From JAPOUP01 sp965199865 (GTDB taxonomy: Bacteria; Pseudomonadota; Alphaproteobacteria; Rhodobacterales; Rhodobacteraceae), in contig CBDATU010000011.1 of NCBI GenBank assembly GCA_965199865.1, forward strand, positions 682,001-746,000: a stretch of DNA of 64,000 nucleotides, given 5' to 3'. The position numbers and the translations under genes are program-made. This document shows, piece by piece, positions 53,532 through 62,849 of this stretch. The notes under the pieces are model-generated. The model ran no database searches. It had not been told where the DNA came from and saw nothing but the letters and a program-made list of their open reading frames with translations. Within the stretch, counting starts at the first letter, position 1. Each line of letters starts with the position of its first letter.

Positions 53532-54781
53532 TTGTGGGGCGCCTGGCCTGGCAATCGCTGGTCAGCCGACGATTGACCGTCGGACTGACCGTCTTTGCCA
53601 TAGCGCTGTCAGTCGCACTTTTTCTCGGTGTCGAAAAGATCCGCACCGGTGCCAAGGCCAGCTTTGCCGACACGATTTCCGGAACCGACCTGATTGTCGG
53701 CGCACGGTCCGGTGGAGTCCAGCTCCTGCTCTATTCAGTGTTTCGAGTGGGAAACGCCACCAACAACGTGACCTGGGAAAGTTACCAGGACATCTCGAAG
53801 CGCCCGGAAGTCGACTGGATCGTACCGATGTCCCTTGGAGACAGTCACCGCGGTTACCGGGTGATGGGGACGACCGACGAGTTCTTTGACCGGTACCGGT
53901 ACCGAGGTGGCCGACATCTGGAAGTTACGGACGGAACGCGTATCGAGGATCTCTTCCACGCGGTGGTGGGCGCGGACGTCGCGGCCGAGCTGGAGTATAC
54001 CCCAGGTCAGGAAATCATTATCGCTCACGGGCTTGCTTCCTTCACCGAACACGATGACCTGCCGTTCAGCATTTCAGGAATTCTCGCCAAGACGGGAACT
54101 CCCATTGACCGAACCGTGTTCGTGAGCCTTGAAGCGATCGAGGCGATCCATGTCGACTGGCAGGGCGGCGGAAGAATCCCCGGAAAATCAACACCCGCCG
54201 AAGAAATCCGTTCGATGGACCTCCAGCCGCACACCATTACCGCAGCTCTTGTCGGCGTTAAGTCGAAGCTCAAGATATTCTCGCTTCAGCGTTGGATCAA
54301 TGAATATAGCGAAGAACCCCTCCTGGCGATCCTTCCCGGTGTGGCGCTTCAGGAACTGTGGGACATCGTTGGGGTCGCGGAATCGGCGCTCATCGGAGTT
54401 TCCGCAATGGTGGTGGTCACGGCACTCCTTGGCATGGCTACGATGATATTCGCTGGCCTCAGCGAACGCCGACGCGAAATGGCCATCCTTCGGTCGGTCG
54501 GCGCGCGGCCCTGGACAATTCTGGCGCTTCTGCTGACTGAAGCCACGCTGATGACATCTGCGGCCGTTCTTCTCGGCGCAGGAATGCTCTATGCTGGAAT
54601 GTGGGTGGCGAGGCCATATATTGACGCTGCGTTCGGTCTGTATCTTAGAATAGGTGCACCAACCGAACGCGAATGGGTTGTTCTCGCACTCGTAGCTGGC
54701 GCTGGAGCGGTGGTCAGCCTCGCACCCGCGCTGCGGGCGTATAGGATGTCCCTGACCGATGGCATGCAGGTCCGGATTTGA
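53528..54781 (+). CDS. FtsX/MacB-like permease of the zinc operon
   Basis: The protein has 417 residues. One N-terminal helix (LTVGLTVFAIALSVALFLGV) is followed by a ~230-residue periplasmic MacB-PCD-type domain. Three C-terminal helices follow with the FtsX signature LSERRREMAILRSVGARPWT. This is the four-helix MacB/LolCE topology. With the ATPase it should couple ATP hydrolysis to periplasmic movements acting on ZrgA or outer-membrane partners. ATGA overlap with the ATPase gene. Confidence 0.9.
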   Translation: MIVGRLAWQSLVSRRLTVGLTVFAIALSVALFLGVEKIRTGAKASFADTISGTDLIVGARSGGVQLLLYSVFRVGNATNNVTWESYQDISKRPEVDWIVPMSLGDSHRGYRVMGTTDEFFDRYRYRGGRHLEVTDGTRIEDLFHAVVGADVAAELEYTPGQEIIIAHGLASFTEHDDLPFSISGILAKTGTPIDRTVFVSLEAIEAIHVDWQGGGRIPGKSTPAEEIRSMDLQPHTITAALVGVKSKLKIFSLQRWINEYSEEPLLAILPGVALQELWDIVGVAESALIGVSAMVVVTALLGMATMIFAGLSERRREMAILRSVGARPWTILALLLTEATLMTSAAVLLGAGMLYAGMWVARPYIDAAFGLYLRIGAPTEREWVVLALVAGAGAVVSLAPALRAYRMSLTDGMQVRI

Positions 54782-54963
54782 CGGCGGCCCCGACTCCTTG
54801 GGCCGCGAATGTGACCCCGGCAATGGAGCGATGCATCACCCCCACTGCGCCAGGTGAGACCTGCCGCCCAAATTCCCGCCAAGCCTTCGCCATCACACGG
54901 AAACAAACTTGAACGTAGCCAATGCCAAGCATATTATGGAACGCCAAAGGAAAGGAAACACAG
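54782..54963. other. Spacer in the zinc operon
   Basis: About 180 bases between the permease and DUF3299 genes; a second promoter is possible. No gene seen. Confidence 0.4.
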
Positions 54964-55482
54964 ATGCACGTTGACCGCCGCTCTATGGTGAAGGCGATGA
55001 CGTGTGGCGCCCTTTCAGTGCTGCCAATCATGGGCTGGGCCGATGACGATGTCACCGAACTCTCGTGGGAGGATCTCATTCCCGATGGAGACGGTGGCGT
55101 TCTCCTGAAGTCCCTGCGCAGTATGGGAGTGATTGAGCATGGACAGCTGTCCACGGGATTTGAACAACCCGAAGCGCACGCTGTCACGGACGCTTATGAT
55201 GGCATGACCGTCCGTCTGCCTGGATACATCATTCCCCTGGATTTCGAAGCAACTGGCGTAACCACCTTCATCCTGGCACCATTTGTCGGTGCCTGCATCC
55301 ATGTTCCGCCTCCGCCCGCGAACCAGCTCGTTCTTGTCACCACCGAAGTGCCTTATGAATATGACGGGTTCTTCGATCCGGTATATGTTACCGGTATGTT
55401 CGGAACCATCGCGGCGGGCACTGAACTCGCTGTGATCGGTTACGCGATGTCGGCTGACAGAATCGAGCCATATTATTCCTGA
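54964..55482 (+). CDS. DUF3299 protein, exported
   Basis: The protein has 172 residues from ATG 54964; the frame begins earlier at 54922 but the signal starts here. The N-terminus (DRRSMVKAMTCGALSVLPIM) is a Tat-like or Sec signal ending GWA-DDD. LSWEDLIPDG, MTVRLPGYIIPLDFEATGVT, and APFVGACIHVPPPPANQLV are the DUF3299 core, with a conserved Cys and His that may bind metal. It is the last member of the zrg-type zinc operon, also found in Vibrio. Confidence 0.88.
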   Translation: MHVDRRSMVKAMTCGALSVLPIMGWADDDVTELSWEDLIPDGDGGVLLKSLRSMGVIEHGQLSTGFEQPEAHAVTDAYDGMTVRLPGYIIPLDFEATGVTTFILAPFVGACIHVPPPPANQLVLVTTEVPYEYDGFFDPVYVTGMFGTIAAGTELAVIGYAMSADRIEPYYS

Positions 55483-55826
55483 CCACTATCCTGGCACACG
55501 CCGTCGTACGGGCGCTTCCAGAGAGCGTAGGCCCAGCGCCTGACACCCGACCTGAACGAGTGCGTTGTGTGCAGTTACGCTGACCATCAGCCTTTCACAT
55601 CTTGACCAATGACCGTCTGCCGCAGTGAACCGGCACAACAGCCTAGTGGCTTGCCTGCATTGAATGGCGGATCTTTCCACCGCTGGCCGGCCGATCCGGT
55701 CTTTCGCCCTGGCCATCATCTGTGGTATGGTAGAGGAAACTCTTCGCGAAAGGGAATGGACCCGCCACACTGTGGAAAGGGCCACCGCGGAGGACGGGCG
55801 TAACGGGCAGCACAGGAGCGGAACCA
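55483..55826. other. Region left of the IS630 transposase
   Basis: About 340 bases. It must contain the left end of the IS630-family element, but I could not find a convincing inverted repeat or TA duplication by eye. Confidence 0.45.
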
Positions 55827-56327
55827 ATGGCGGGAAAGCGGGTCTACAGGGTAATCCTCGAAGAGGCGGAAAGGCGGGAACTGAAGGAGGTTGTCTACGG
55901 CACGTCCTCGAAGGAGCGGAGGAAGCGGGCGCACATCCTGGTTCTCGCCGACCAGGGTGAGTTTGGCGAAGGGCGGTACACGGATGAGGAGATCGCGGAG
56001 ATCACGGACAGCAATCCCAGCACGGTCGAGCGTCTCCGGAAGCGCTGCGTCCTGGACGGCCTGGAGCGCGCGCTTGAGCGTAAGGAGCAGGCGAACCGCA
56101 AGGCCCGCAGCCTCGATGGCGCCGCGGAGGCCAGGCTGGTCGCCCTGAGCTGCGGCGAGCCGCCGGAGGGCGTCGCCAGATGGACCATGAAGCTGCTCGC
56201 CGCCCGGCTGGTGGAGCTGGAGATCGTCGACTCGATCAGTGAGGAAACGGTGCGGCAGACGCTAAAAAAACCGCCTCAAACCGTGGAAGACGCAGTATTA
56301 CTGCATCCCGGCAAAGAAAAGTGGTGA
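55827..56327 (+). CDS. IS630-family transposase, N-terminal frame
   Basis: The protein has 166 residues from ATG 55827 with a GGAG site. The N-terminal helix-turn-helix (RYTDEEIAEITDSNPSTVER) and the linker (GVARWTMKLLAARLVELEIV) are the IS630 recognition part. EETVRQTLKK leads into the seven-A run at 56264-56270, after which this frame is non-homologous and stops at 56327. The family continuation (NRLKPWKTQYYCIPAKKSGE) is in the frame that leads to 56341. Confidence 0.88.
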   Translation: MAGKRVYRVILEEAERRELKEVVYGTSSKERRKRAHILVLADQGEFGEGRYTDEEIAEITDSNPSTVERLRKRCVLDGLERALERKEQANRKARSLDGAAEARLVALSCGEPPEGVARWTMKLLAARLVELEIVDSISEETVRQTLKKPPQTVEDAVLLHPGKEKW

Positions 56328-56340
56328 GTTCGTAGCCCGG

Positions 56341-56961
56341 ATGGAACAGGTCCTCGATACATACCAGAGGGATTACGCCGATGACGAGGTCCTGGTCTGC
56401 ATGGACGAGACCTCGAAACAGCAGACGCGGGAAACCGTCACGCCGGTCCCGGCCCGGCCGGGACGCCCGGAGATCCACGACTTCGAACACCTCCGGAACG
56501 GGGTGTCCAGCATCTTCATGTTCCATGCCCCGCTCGAAGGCTGGCGACGCGTCGCGGTGACCGACACGAGGACGAAACGGGACTGGGCCCGACAGATCAG
56601 GAAGCTGGTCGACGAGGACTTCCCGGGAAAGCGCGTCACGCTGGTGATGGACAACCTGAACACGCACGGCACCGGGTCACTCTACGAGACCTTCCCGCCG
56701 GAGGAGGCCCGCCGGATCGCCTCGCGGCTGGACATCGTCCTCACGCCGAAGCACGGCAGCTGGACGGACATGGCGGAGATCGGGATCGGCATTCCCGTCC
56801 GACAGTGCCTGGACCGGCGGATACCGGACCAGCCCACCATGATAGGGGAAGTGGCGGCCTGGCAGGAGCGGCGCAACGGGTCGGGTGGAAAGGTGGACTG
56901 GCGGTTCACTACGGAAGACGCACGGATCAGGCTGAAGTCCCTATATCCGGCGATTCAATGA
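56341..56961 (+). CDS. IS630-family transposase, catalytic frame
   Basis: The 206-residue frame contains the DDE triad: VLVCMDETSKQQ, VTLVMDNLNTHG, and GSWTDMAEIGIG (the last Glu). It ends at 56961. ATG 56341 is internal; the real product would be joined to the first frame by a net +1 (or -2) shift at the A run, either by slippage or because an indel has broken the gene. All catalytic residues are present. Confidence 0.88.
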   Translation: MEQVLDTYQRDYADDEVLVCMDETSKQQTRETVTPVPARPGRPEIHDFEHLRNGVSSIFMFHAPLEGWRRVAVTDTRTKRDWARQIRKLVDEDFPGKRVTLVMDNLNTHGTGSLYETFPPEEARRIASRLDIVLTPKHGSWTDMAEIGIGIPVRQCLDRRIPDQPTMIGEVAAWQERRNGSGGKVDWRFTTEDARIRLKSLYPAIQ

Positions 56962-57414
56962 TGGTAGACCATTAGGTCCTTTCCAGCCGCCCCTAAAAGG
57001 CCTGCCTGGATTGAAGGTGGCGTTGCTCTATGGGATACGGCTCGGATTCCAGCCGGAATGCACCACGATTCTGCGGATGAGCCAGTGATTCCCGAGCGCC
57101 CATCTCTTGAGTTCAGACATTTTCACACGCAACCCACTGATATAATTGATACGGCCCCTGAAGAAGGGCACTAAATTTCGGTGATTCAGGCACCATTCAC
57201 CGGGCGGGCCACTACCGATCCGTCCGGTTGGCGCCTCCCTCTGGCGTGTGGATGAACGGGGTCCGGTTCCAGGTCATCCCCAGGGTCCGGTAAATCTGCC
57301 GGGCACCGGCCGAGGCCACGCCGGATACCTGTACAGATTGCTAGAACACGTTTGAGTTCGTCGACACGGCCAAAGCCCGGCTGGACCTCGCCCGCCACGC
57401 TCGTAAAGCACCTA
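56962..57414. other. Region between IS630 and the sugar operon
   Basis: About 450 bases with the right part of the IS. A plus-strand stretch at ~57351-57430 (EFVDTAKARLDLARHARKAP) looks like a coding scrap, running across the end of the ATPase gene. No intact gene. Confidence 0.4.
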
Positions 57415-58539
57415 TCACTTCCAGGCTGGCGCGACGACCCTACGCATTAATGACGTCCCATCAGGCCGAAACAAGTGGCAGTTTTCCGCGGCAACCCAGA
57501 CCGAAATCATCGTTCCTTCTTGAGGCGTGGCATGGGAGTGGCTTGAGATTGTTACGTCGACGTCATCGCCGCTCTCGAACGCGATTTGACCATACACGTT
57601 TGTAACCGCGCCCAGATGTTCCACGACGTCTGATCTCAGCTCAAACCGAATAGACGATTCACTCGGTTTCTGGAACAGGACATGTTCGGGACGGAATCCT
57701 AGTTTCAGGTCTTCGCCAATTCCGTTGCCGTCGATTGGGAGCGTTGTGGGCTCCCCGTCTCCAACCCTGATTGAAATCCTTTGATCTTCGGCCTTACCGA
57801 AGGAACGGCAAGGGACAAGATTCATCTGAGGCGCGCCGATAAAAGTCGCGACGAATTGGTTAGCGGGATGGAAATACAGCTCGTGCGGCGTTCCGACCTG
57901 TTCGATGCGACCTTCACGCAACACGACGATGCGATCCGCCATGGTCATGGCTTCAACCTGGTCATGAGTTACGTAGATGATTGTGTTCTTGAGTTGGCGG
58001 TGCAGCTTGGTGATTTCAACACGCATCTTAATGCGCAACTCTGCGTCAAGGTTCGACAAGGGTTCATCAAACAGAAAGACCTTGGGTTCTTTGACGATCG
58101 CACGTCCAATTGCAACGCGCTGGCGTTGACCTCCCGAGAGCTCTGATGGCTTGCGATCCAGAAGCTGTTCGATGTGAAGCAACCTGCCAGCGTTCTCCAC
58201 CCGCTCATCGATTTTTGGTTTTGCGAGTCCCTCGGATTTCAGCGGGAATTCCAGGTTTCCCCGGCAAGTCATGTGGGGAAACAGCGCGTAGTTCTGGAAC
58301 ACCATGGACAGGTCGCGGTCTGCCGGATCGACATCGGTGACGTCCTGTCCGGCGATGCGTACCGAACCGCTTGCAATGGGTTCCAGGCCCGCGATGCAGC
58401 GCAGTAGCGTCGATTTCCCCGACCCGGAAGGGCCAACGAACACAATGAATTCACCATCATTGATTTCAAGATCAATACCGTGCAGCGCTGTGAACGCACC
58501 ATAGGTCTTGACCAGCTTTGATGTGCCAACGTCTGCCAT
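57415..58539 (-). CDS. Carbohydrate ABC transporter ATPase, MalK/UgpC type
   Basis: The protein has 374 residues. Walker A is FVGPSGSGKSTLLRC, the Q loop is MVFQNYALFPHMT, the signature is ELSGGQRQRVAIGRA, Walker B is VFLFDEPLSNLD, and the switch is YVTHDQVEAMTMADR. The C-terminal ~130 residues form the OB-fold regulatory domain of the MalK branch (LGFRPEHVLFQ). Last gene of the uptake operon, 14 bases after the phosphatase gene. Confidence 0.94.
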   Translation of the reverse strand: MADVGTSKLVKTYGAFTALHGIDLEINDGEFIVFVGPSGSGKSTLLRCIAGLEPIASGSVRIAGQDVTDVDPADRDLSMVFQNYALFPHMTCRGNLEFPLKSEGLAKPKIDERVENAGRLLHIEQLLDRKPSELSGGQRQRVAIGRAIVKEPKVFLFDEPLSNLDAELRIKMRVEITKLHRQLKNTIIYVTHDQVEAMTMADRIVVLREGRIEQVGTPHELYFHPANQFVATFIGAPQMNLVPCRSFGKAEDQRISIRVGDGEPTTLPIDGNGIGEDLKLGFRPEHVLFQKPSESSIRFELRSDVVEHLGAVTNVYGQIAFESGDDVDVTISSHSHATPQEGTMISVWVAAENCHLFRPDGTSLMRRVVAPAWK

Positions 58540-58553
58540 ATTGCGCCTCTCAT

Positions 58554-59333
58554 TTATCTCGTCGCCGCAGAGGGGATAGAGGCGAGCGTTTCAATGTCGA
58601 AAGTTGGTTTAATGGGGAAAGGGCCCTTCTCGGATACGCCTGTTCGCACCAAAATGGTCGGCAGTTCGGCTTTGTGGCCAGCCATGATGTCAGTCGTGAT
58701 CTGGTCGCCCAGCATGTAGGTGGATTTCCGATCGGTGCCGAGAATGGAAAGAGCCATATATACAAGATCGGGCTGCGGTTTGCCGATAATCATCGGCACC
58801 ACGCCGGAGGCCGTTTCGATGGCCTTCAAAATGGAGCCTGCACCGGGCTCGAAGCCGCTACCATACGGCAGCATATGGTCGGGATTGGTGCCGATGAAAT
58901 GCGCACCTTGCATCAAAGCGGTTTGCGCTTTGGTCAGTTTCTCGAATGTGAAGGCGCGATCCAAACCCGCGACGACGGCACTTACATCCTCGTTCGCAAC
59001 TTCGAAGCCACGTTCTTCCACCGCCCGCACCAATGCAGTTGCGCCGATAACCATAACGCGCGACCCAGGCTTGATGAGTGTGGTAAGTCGGTCGGCCGCG
59101 ACCGAAGAGGTCGTTACGATTCTCTCCGGAGATGCGGGAATACCCATATCATTCAGTTTCTCGGCAAATTCCTCAGCTGACTTTGTGGAATTGTTCGTGA
59201 CAAAGGCATAAGGAAGCCCTTCGTCATGCCACCTTTGAAACACCTGGATCGCGCTTTCAATCGGGTCGTCGCCACGATAGGTCACACCGTCCAGGTCACT
59301 GATGATTGCCGATATTTTGGGCCAGTCAGTCAT
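58554..59333 (-). CDS. HAD-IIA phosphatase, NagD-like
   Basis: The protein has 259 residues. Motif I is AIISDLDGVTYRGDD, motif II is YAFVTNNSTKS, the Lys is in IGKPQPDLVYMAL, and motif IV is MLGDQITTDIMAGHKAELP. Family members dephosphorylate small sugar phosphates, nucleotides or phosphoglycolate. Within a kinase-dehydrogenase-transporter operon it may clear or recycle a sugar phosphate intermediate; the substrate is not visible. Confidence 0.9.
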   Translation of the reverse strand: MTDWPKISAIISDLDGVTYRGDDPIESAIQVFQRWHDEGLPYAFVTNNSTKSAEEFAEKLNDMGIPASPERIVTTSSVAADRLTTLIKPGSRVMVIGATALVRAVEERGFEVANEDVSAVVAGLDRAFTFEKLTKAQTALMQGAHFIGTNPDHMLPYGSGFEPGAGSILKAIETASGVVPMIIGKPQPDLVYMALSILGTDRKSTYMLGDQITTDIMAGHKAELPTILVRTGVSEKGPFPIKPTFDIETLASIPSAATR

Positions 59334-59340
59334 TTAGGAC

Positions 59341-60099
59341 TCAATCGCTCATAACCATGCCGCCATTCACGTGCAGCACTTGGCCGGTGATGTAGGAGGC
59401 TGCCTCTGAAGCCAGGAAAACCGCCGCGCCCACAATATCTTCTGGCATGGCAATGCGCCCTAGCGGAATGCGGCCACTGTGAAGGGCCTCGGTTTCTTCT
59501 GCGGGCCTCCCGTGCATGGGGGTGTGTACGATACCCGGTGCAACCGCATTTACCGTCACACCAGCCGGTGCGGCTTCATAAGCAATGAGTTGCGTCAGAT
59601 CATGCACAATCGCTTTGGAAAAGCAGTAGTCAGCGCCTCCGGCCTGATAGTTGAAGACCGCGCCGCGAGAAGAAATCGACGAGCCAATGTTAACGACCCG
59701 ACCGCCTCTGTTTTTCAGACTGTCCTCAAATACGAGGCGCGTCAGCGCAAGAACTGCATCAGTATTGATCGCAAGCGTCCGCTGAATTTTTACCCTGTCG
59801 CCATCCATCAACCGTTCTGCAGATTTGACCCCTGCATTGTTCACCAGCACATCAACGGGGCCAAACTCTGCGCGAGCGTTCGACAGAACAGTTTTGATTC
59901 CATCGTCATCGGAAACATCAAGACCAACGGGCATTACATTTTTGTTTCCTGCCATCTCGGTTTCTACGACCGACGGATTGAGATCAGCAGCCACCACATT
60001 TGCGCCGTTTTCGACAAATCCTTTGACGAGCGCCAAACCGATGCCACCTGATGCACCGGTGACAAGCGCTGTTTTGCCCGTAAGATCAAAGATACTCAC
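59341..60099 (-). CDS. SDR-family oxidoreductase
   Basis: The protein has 252 residues. TGASGGIGLALVKGF is the nucleotide-binding glycine motif, DVLVNNAGVKS the structural NNAG, and IGSSISSRGAVF with ADYCFSKAIVHDLTQ provide Ser, Tyr and Lys of the active site. The C-terminus (YITGQVLHVNGGMVMSD) is typical. Probably a sugar or polyol dehydrogenase feeding the kinase in this operon. ATGA overlap with the kinase gene. Confidence 0.92.
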   Translation of the reverse strand: MSIFDLTGKTALVTGASGGIGLALVKGFVENGANVVAADLNPSVVETEMAGNKNVMPVGLDVSDDDGIKTVLSNARAEFGPVDVLVNNAGVKSAERLMDGDRVKIQRTLAINTDAVLALTRLVFEDSLKNRGGRVVNIGSSISSRGAVFNYQAGGADYCFSKAIVHDLTQLIAYEAAPAGVTVNAVAPGIVHTPMHGRPAEETEALHSGRIPLGRIAMPEDIVGAAVFLASEAASYITGQVLHVNGGMVMSD

Positions 60100-61022
60100 C
60101 TCGCTTGTCCCTCTTGTTGGGTCAGGAACTGCCTGACCTCTTGTTCTGTTGGCATGGATTGCTGCGCCCCTTTGCGCGTTACACTCAGGCTTGCGGTGGC
60201 AACAGCAAAGCTCAGCGCGTCGCCTATTTCTGATCCCTTGGCAATTGCAGTGGCCAACGCTCCGTTGAACGCATCACCGGCCGCTGTCGTATCGACGGCC
60301 TCAACCCGAAAGGCTTTTTGGTGAATTCGGTGGTTTGCATCCAAGTACACGGCACCATTGCTTCCAAGAGTGATGGCGACCGCAGCAACACCCTTGTCAC
60401 GAAGGACTTTGGCGGCGGCAAATGCCTCATCTACGGTCGTCACAGGGAGACCAGTCAACTCCTGCGCCTCTGTTTCATTCGGCGTGACAATGTTAATCGA
60501 CCGGCAGTCTTCATCTGACAGCTGAGCGCGCACCGGTGCGGGATTGAAGATGAGAAATCGGTCACCCTTGGCTTGCATGGCGGCACGGCAGGCCTCGACA
60601 GGCAAGCCCATCTCAACGACGACGACAGCGTCTTGCGGCACGTCCGCCAGAGCCGCCCGGACATCCTCTGGGCTGAACTCCTCATTGGCGCCTGCATCAA
60701 TGCCAATCATGTTGCTGCCTTGCGAACTGACGAAGATCAGCGATTTTCCCGATGCGGTTCCAGACTTGCGTTGGATTTTGTCCGTTTTGACGCCGAAATC
60801 CGCCAGGCCTTTCGTCAGAACATCGGCCGCGTCGTCTTCTCCAAACATCGTTGCGAACTGCGGTTCACCGCCTAGTCGCGCAGCGGCAACCGCCTGGTTC
60901 GCGCCCTTTCCCCCTCCGAACTCCTCAATGGTACCCATCAAGCTCTGGCCAACCGTTGGCAGGTTTTCGGAAAAGAAGACGATGTCGAGATTGGTTGTGC
61001 CGACGAAAACAAGAGGTCGCAT
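60096..61022 (-). CDS. Ribokinase-like PfkB-family sugar kinase
   Basis: The protein has 308 residues from ATG 61022 (TGATG overlap with the permease gene); the longer frame to 61322 is spurious. GGGKGANQAVAAARLGGE is the first PfkB signature. VDTTAAGDAFNGALATAIAK holds the catalytic aspartate and anion hole, and ITLGSNGAVYLD lies next to it. Ribose, or another pentose or ketose, is the likely substrate, since the pattern is that of RbsK, but the companion genes do not confirm ribose. Confidence 0.92.
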   Translation of the reverse strand: MRPLVFVGTTNLDIVFFSENLPTVGQSLMGTIEEFGGGKGANQAVAAARLGGEPQFATMFGEDDAADVLTKGLADFGVKTDKIQRKSGTASGKSLIFVSSQGSNMIGIDAGANEEFSPEDVRAALADVPQDAVVVVEMGLPVEACRAAMQAKGDRFLIFNPAPVRAQLSDEDCRSINIVTPNETEAQELTGLPVTTVDEAFAAAKVLRDKGVAAVAITLGSNGAVYLDANHRIHQKAFRVEAVDTTAAGDAFNGALATAIAKGSEIGDALSFAVATASLSVTRKGAQQSMPTEQEVRQFLTQQEGQAR

Positions 61023-61876
61023 CACTTCAAGGCTCCGAAGGTTAGCCCGCGTTCCAGATGGCGCTGGCCGAGAACAATCATGATGACAGGCACGATCATC
61101 GATACGACCAGACCGGCGGACACCACCGGGTAGAAGCTGACACCCGGATTCAGGAGCTTCAGCAGGGCGACCGTGACCGGCGTCTTCTGGGCCGTCAGGA
61201 TCAGACCAAGCGCGAAATTGTGCCAGGCCAAAAGAAAGACAAGCAGTGACGCACCGACCAGTCCTGGTCGCAGCAATGGCAGGACGATCTTGAGCATTAT
61301 TTCCGGCCTTTTGGCACCGCAAATCGCAGCGGCTTCTTCGATTTCAAGTGGGATATCCTCCACATAGGACCGAGCGAGCCAGATGATCATCGGCAAGGTC
61401 ACAAGCTGGTAAACCCAGATCATGCCCAGGTAGCTGTCGTACAGACCAACGGCCTGAAAGAACTGGAACATCGGAATGATGACCAGAAGCACAGGCGCAA
61501 AGCGGAAACCAAGGATGAAGAACGCCAGATCTTCTTTGCCCCGAAAATTGAAGCGGGCCAGCGCATATCCCGCGGGAACACCCGCAACCAGTGACAGAAG
61601 TACGGCCCCGAAGGAAATGATTACGCTATTTTTTACCGGCTTGAAGAACTCAACCTTGAGCGTGCCGTAGTTGGTGGCCTCTGCATCTGCGATGTCGAAC
61701 AGGACCTTGTAGTTTTCGAGAGTCGGCTCAAAGAGGAACACTGGTGGATAGGCATTGATGTCCGCGGCTTCCTTGAAGGAATTCATGACAATCCAAATGA
61801 TCGGGAACGCCAGAACCAGCACAACGATCAAGACGAGGGCGTTTAGAATTGAGGACGATATGATATGGGGCCGCAT
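61022..61876 (-). CDS. Carbohydrate ABC permease, MalG type
   Basis: The protein has 284 residues and six membrane helices. The EAA loop EEAAAICGAKRPEIMLKIVL with the following PLLRPG docks the ATPase. The start overlaps the stop of the other permease gene (TGATG). It is the second channel subunit of the sugar importer. Confidence 0.94.
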   Translation of the reverse strand: MRPHIISSSILNALVLIVVLVLAFPIIWIVMNSFKEAADINAYPPVFLFEPTLENYKVLFDIADAEATNYGTLKVEFFKPVKNSVIISFGAVLLSLVAGVPAGYALARFNFRGKEDLAFFILGFRFAPVLLVIIPMFQFFQAVGLYDSYLGMIWVYQLVTLPMIIWLARSYVEDIPLEIEEAAAICGAKRPEIMLKIVLPLLRPGLVGASLLVFLLAWHNFALGLILTAQKTPVTVALLKLLNPGVSFYPVVSAGLVVSMIVPVIMIVLGQRHLERGLTFGALK

Positions 61877-62760
61877 CAGCTAATTCTCTCTCTGGTGTAT
61901 CTCCACAGCTTAACCACCACCAGGGCGCTGATCAGCACCATCACCCAGTTGACGATCATGATAGCCGCACCGCGCCCGAAGTACAGGTTCTGGAAGGCAG
62001 TAAAGTAGGCAGATACTGAAAGCACATCTGTTGCATTGCCCGGCCCACCCTGGGTGGTTCCGAAGATGATGTCGAACTGGTTGAGGGAGTCGATCAGCCT
62101 GAACAACGCCGCCAGCAGGATGTAGGGCAGTACCATGGGCAATTCGATCCGCCAGAATATGCCCCAGGCCTTTGCGCCATTCATTCTGGCACCTTCGATG
62201 ATGTCGCGTGCGATCCCCCGAAGGCCCGCAAAAATGATCAGCGCGAAGAAGGGCGTGAAGGTCCACACGTCGATGAAGACGACGGCGAACATCGCTGTCT
62301 CGGCTTTTGAGGTCCAGGAAAAATTGTCGATGCCGACGAAACTAAGGAAATAGTTCAAAACGCCGGTTTCCGGGTTCATCATGGTGGTCCACATCAAGGC
62401 AACCGACAAAGGCGGCAGGACCAAAGGCAGGAGGATTGCCGGACGTAGCCACTTGGCAAGCAGGGCCTTCGTGTTGAAGAGTTTGGCGATTGCCAGCCCC
62501 AGTATGGCTTGGCACGTGACAGCGGAAAACGCATAAATCGCGGTCGCAGAGACAGAGTCCCAAAAACGTCCGCGACTAAAAAGCCGCTCGTAGTTTCCAA
62601 AACCCTCGAAATCGACCCGTGCGCGACCGAAACGCATGTCGGTCAGAGACTGGTAGAAGCCCCAGAAAAACAGGAGAATAAATCCGGCAAGAATGAGAAC
62701 GGCAGGCAACAAGGAAATAAGGATAAAGGTGCTGCCTGATTTTCGGCCCTTATCTGCCAA
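61876..62760 (-). CDS. Carbohydrate ABC permease, MalF type
   Basis: The protein has 294 residues and six membrane helices. The EAA loop is at EGARMNGAKAWGIFWRIELP. The N-terminal helix (LISLLPAVLILAGFILLFFW) and YQSLTDMRFG are usual. A hairpin and about 90 bases separate it from the binding-protein gene. Confidence 0.94.
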   Translation of the reverse strand: MADKGRKSGSTFILISLLPAVLILAGFILLFFWGFYQSLTDMRFGRARVDFEGFGNYERLFSRGRFWDSVSATAIYAFSAVTCQAILGLAIAKLFNTKALLAKWLRPAILLPLVLPPLSVALMWTTMMNPETGVLNYFLSFVGIDNFSWTSKAETAMFAVVFIDVWTFTPFFALIIFAGLRGIARDIIEGARMNGAKAWGIFWRIELPMVLPYILLAALFRLIDSLNQFDIIFGTTQGGPGNATDVLSVSAYFTAFQNLYFGRGAAIMIVNWVMVLISALVVVKLWRYTRERIS

Positions 62761-62793
62761 CTCATCTGCCTCCAGCTATTCAACCTTAATGAT

Positions 62794-62817
62794 GCCGACG
62801 GCAATATCGCCGTCGGC
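62794..62817 (-). terminator. Hairpin between binding-protein and permease genes
   Basis: GCCGACGGC (62794-62802) pairs exactly with GCCGTCGGC (62809-62817) across a six-base loop. With no T tract it is more likely to protect or attenuate the mRNA so that the binding protein is made in excess, as in maltose-type operons. Confidence 0.7.
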
Positions 62818-62849
62818 AAGAGGTATCTACCGTAGTCGACAGGGAGAAT

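Larger units (their letters stand above)
55827..56961 (+). mobile_element. IS630-family element (coding part; ends not resolved)
   Basis: Two frames encode the two halves of an IS630-type transposase and join at a run of seven A at 56264-56270. Terminal repeats were not located, so the limits given are only those of the coding part. Confidence 0.8.
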
